Source of the DNA: an uncultured SAR86 cluster bacterium
GTDB lineage: Bacteria; Pseudomonadota; Gammaproteobacteria; Magnimaribacterales; D2472
Assembly: GCA_902605165.1 (NCBI GenBank)
Contig: CACLBJ010000004.1
Span: 57,347 to 121,346 of the forward strand
Direction of reading: 5' to 3'
Length of the DNA stretch: 64,000 nt
Position numbers and translations under genes: made by a program
Shown: piece after piece, positions 62,779-64,000 of the stretch
How positions within the stretch are numbered: the stretch's first letter is position 1
Layout: every line of letters starts with the position of its first letter
The notes under the pieces: generated by a model
The model's database searches: none
The model's input: the letters and a program-made list of their open reading frames with translations, nothing else
Told to the model about the DNA's origin: nothing

Positions 62779-64000
62779 TATGTGTTTCTCCAACTTAGGA
62801 AATTAGACCCCGAATCAATATAGTCACCAATAATTTCTATACCTTGGAGCAAAGAATAGTCTCTAATTATATCAATATCTTCAGGGTCAAAATTATCATT
62901 GAATTCGTCCAAACTTTCGTAATCTTTAAAAATTTCCATTCCAAGAGATGACCTTCTTTTATTTTCTACTTCAAGAAGCCATTGCTTTCTTTCTTCTTGT
63001 TCAAATCTTCTTTCATCTATATTAAGAGAAAGTTCCATTTTATTCTTATTTTTATCATAGCGTGACCTAACATCTTTTAAATAAACAAGATTTGGATCGC
63101 TAGATAAACGCTCTTCAAATGCAATAATTGTTTTTTCAATGGCAATTGAGTCTTCAGTAAAGGTTCTATATCTTGTTGGTTTTATTCTATCCCATGGTAA
63201 ATGTGTGGGAAGGGAGCTTTCACCAACTGTTTCAATGTCCCAGGTTGAAGGAAGAACAATATCAGGATTTATGCCTCTGCTTTGAGTGCTATCTCCACTG
63301 ACTCTATAGAACTTTGATTCAGTAATCTTTAACTGTCCCTCAGATAAATTATCTAATCTTTGGACTGTTCCTTTTCCAAATGTTCTTTGTCCAATCACTA
63401 ACCCTCTTTGATAATCTTGAATTGCACCTGCAAATATTTCCGAAGCCGATGCAGAATACCTATTAACTAAGACCGCCATAGGTTTTGACCAAGCTTGCCT
63501 TACTCTTGCATCACCCCAGGGGATAATATTGCCATTAGATTCTTTGATTTGCAGTGTAGCCCCAGCAGATGTGAATAACCCTGTAAGTTTATTTGCTTCT
63601 GTAAGAGCTCCACCAGAATTATTTCTTAGATCTACCAAAACTGCATCAACTGATTGTTTTTTAAAATCTTCTAAAATATTTTTAACATCCTTACTGCTAC
63701 TTTTATAATTTGGATCCCTGGCTTGCCAAGCTTCAAAATCTAAATAAAAAGATGGTAGGTCAATAATTCCAATTTTATATTCACTACCATTCTTGTTAAG
63801 AGAATAAATTTTTGATTTTGCCGCTCTCTCTTCTAATTCGACTATCTCTCTCTCAATTTCAATTATTTTACGAACACTATTATCTTCGGCATCTCCAGGT
63901 ATGATCTCTAATGTTACGTAAGTTTGAGGCTCTCCTCTAACTTTTTGGACAACTTCATCAATCCTCCATCCAGTCACATCTTCAAAAATATCTTCATTTT
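62778..64000 (-). CDS. prc: Prc-type carboxy-terminal processing protease, 5' end outside window
   Basis: Periplasmic S41 serine protease that trims or degrades proteins at their C termini. The frame is open to the window edge, so the N terminus is missing. The remainder of the PDZ domain (GWRIDEVVQKVRGEPQTYVTLEI), the protease core with VDLRNNSGGALTEA, the catalytic Ser in NRYSASASEIFAGAI and Lys in GQRTFGKGTVQ, and the long C-terminal helical domain are present. About 407 residues are seen; E. coli Prc has 682. It is followed by xthA with a TAATG overlap. Confidence 0.9.
   Translation of the reverse strand, partial: NEDIFEDVTGWRIDEVVQKVRGEPQTYVTLEIIPGDAEDNSVRKIIEIEREIVELEERAAKSKIYSLNKNGSEYKIGIIDLPSFYLDFEAWQARDPNYKSSSKDVKNILEDFKKQSVDAVLVDLRNNSGGALTEANKLTGLFTSAGATLQIKESNGNIIPWGDARVRQAWSKPMAVLVNRYSASASEIFAGAIQDYQRGLVIGQRTFGKGTVQRLDNLSEGQLKITESKFYRVSGDSTQSRGINPDIVLPSTWDIETVGESSLPTHLPWDRIKPTRYRTFTEDSIAIEKTIIAFEERLSSDPNLVYLKDVRSRYDKNKNKMELSLNIDERRFEQEERKQWLLEVENKRRSSLGMEIFKDYESLDEFNDNFDPEDIDIIRDYSLLQGIEIIGDYIDSGSNFLSWRNT

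Noticed and set aside
1..64000. CRISPR array, insertion sequence, prophage, toxin-antitoxin or known defence system
   Set aside because: No direct-repeat array, transposase, integrase, phage structural gene or defence hallmark was seen on either strand.

Overview
The window is AT-rich, tightly packed, intron-free bacterial DNA. The order infC-rpmI-rplT-pheS-pheT followed later by ihfA, plus sbcB (exonuclease I), class II fumarase, Prc protease and E. coli-like Ugd, points to a gammaproteobacterium. The low GC, overlapping genes, very short spacers and shortened housekeeping proteins suggest a streamlined marine lineage such as SAR86. That placement is inference from gene content; no 16S rRNA gene is present. 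No intergenic stretch exceeds about 170 bases. No insertion sequence, prophage, CRISPR array or rRNA operon was seen.

Region 1 (1-860): the end of a nucleotidyltransferase gene, then tRNA-Cys and tRNA-Leu. Region 2 (863-27461): one long plus-strand surface-polysaccharide locus. It holds a Wzz chain-length regulator, UDP-sugar dehydrogenases and a 4-epimerase (uronic acids), a nonulosonate (sialic-acid-type) NeuB/NeuC/NeuA set with a methyltransferase and a 2-hydroxyacid dehydrogenase, further methyltransferases, a Wzx flippase, a PhyH-type dioxygenase, a ParB-like protein, a Wzy-like polymerase, three glycosyltransferases, the complete dTDP-rhamnose set rmlBACD and a final sugar epimerase/reductase. 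The genes mostly overlap by 1-4 bases or nearly touch, so they are probably co-transcribed in a few long units.

Region 3 (27555-37864): a PdxH-like gene, then the translation block infC-rpmI-rplT-pheS-pheT. In that block infC appears to start at a rare AUC codon and both PheRS subunits lack their classical tRNA-binding extensions. Between pheT and ihfA sit an SLBB polysaccharide-export protein, a YjbH-type outer-membrane protein and a secreted Ig-like repeat protein. tRNA-Pro follows on the minus strand. Region 4 (37912-48911): two tandem type-B carboxylesterases (one cytoplasmic, one exported), a TerB-like protein, WecA (probable initiator of the polysaccharide made in region 2), a sorbosone-dehydrogenase-like protein, an inositol-phosphatase-family enzyme, an aldehyde dehydrogenase, a class II aldolase, fumarase and pterin carbinolamine dehydratase.

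Region 5 (48968-55545): purine metabolism, guaB-guaA-(SRPBCC)-guaC-(Nramp-like)-apt. Region 6 (55557-60141): a PepSY-type membrane protein, a Rieske oxygenase, a Baeyer-Villiger-type flavin monooxygenase, a TIGR02206-type membrane protein and a cupin. Region 7 (60142-64000): sbcB, tadA, xthA and the 3' part of a prc-type protease gene.

The polysaccharide functions are split over three places (863-27461, 32050-36285, 41665-42936) and together cover initiation, precursor synthesis, flipping, polymerisation, length control and export. I did not find a clearly new defence or mobile system. The most notable items are the reduced PheRS, the AUC start of infC, the glycan-export genes lodged between pheT and ihfA, the interlocked wecA start, the WecA insertion and the non-canonical Nramp-like carrier.
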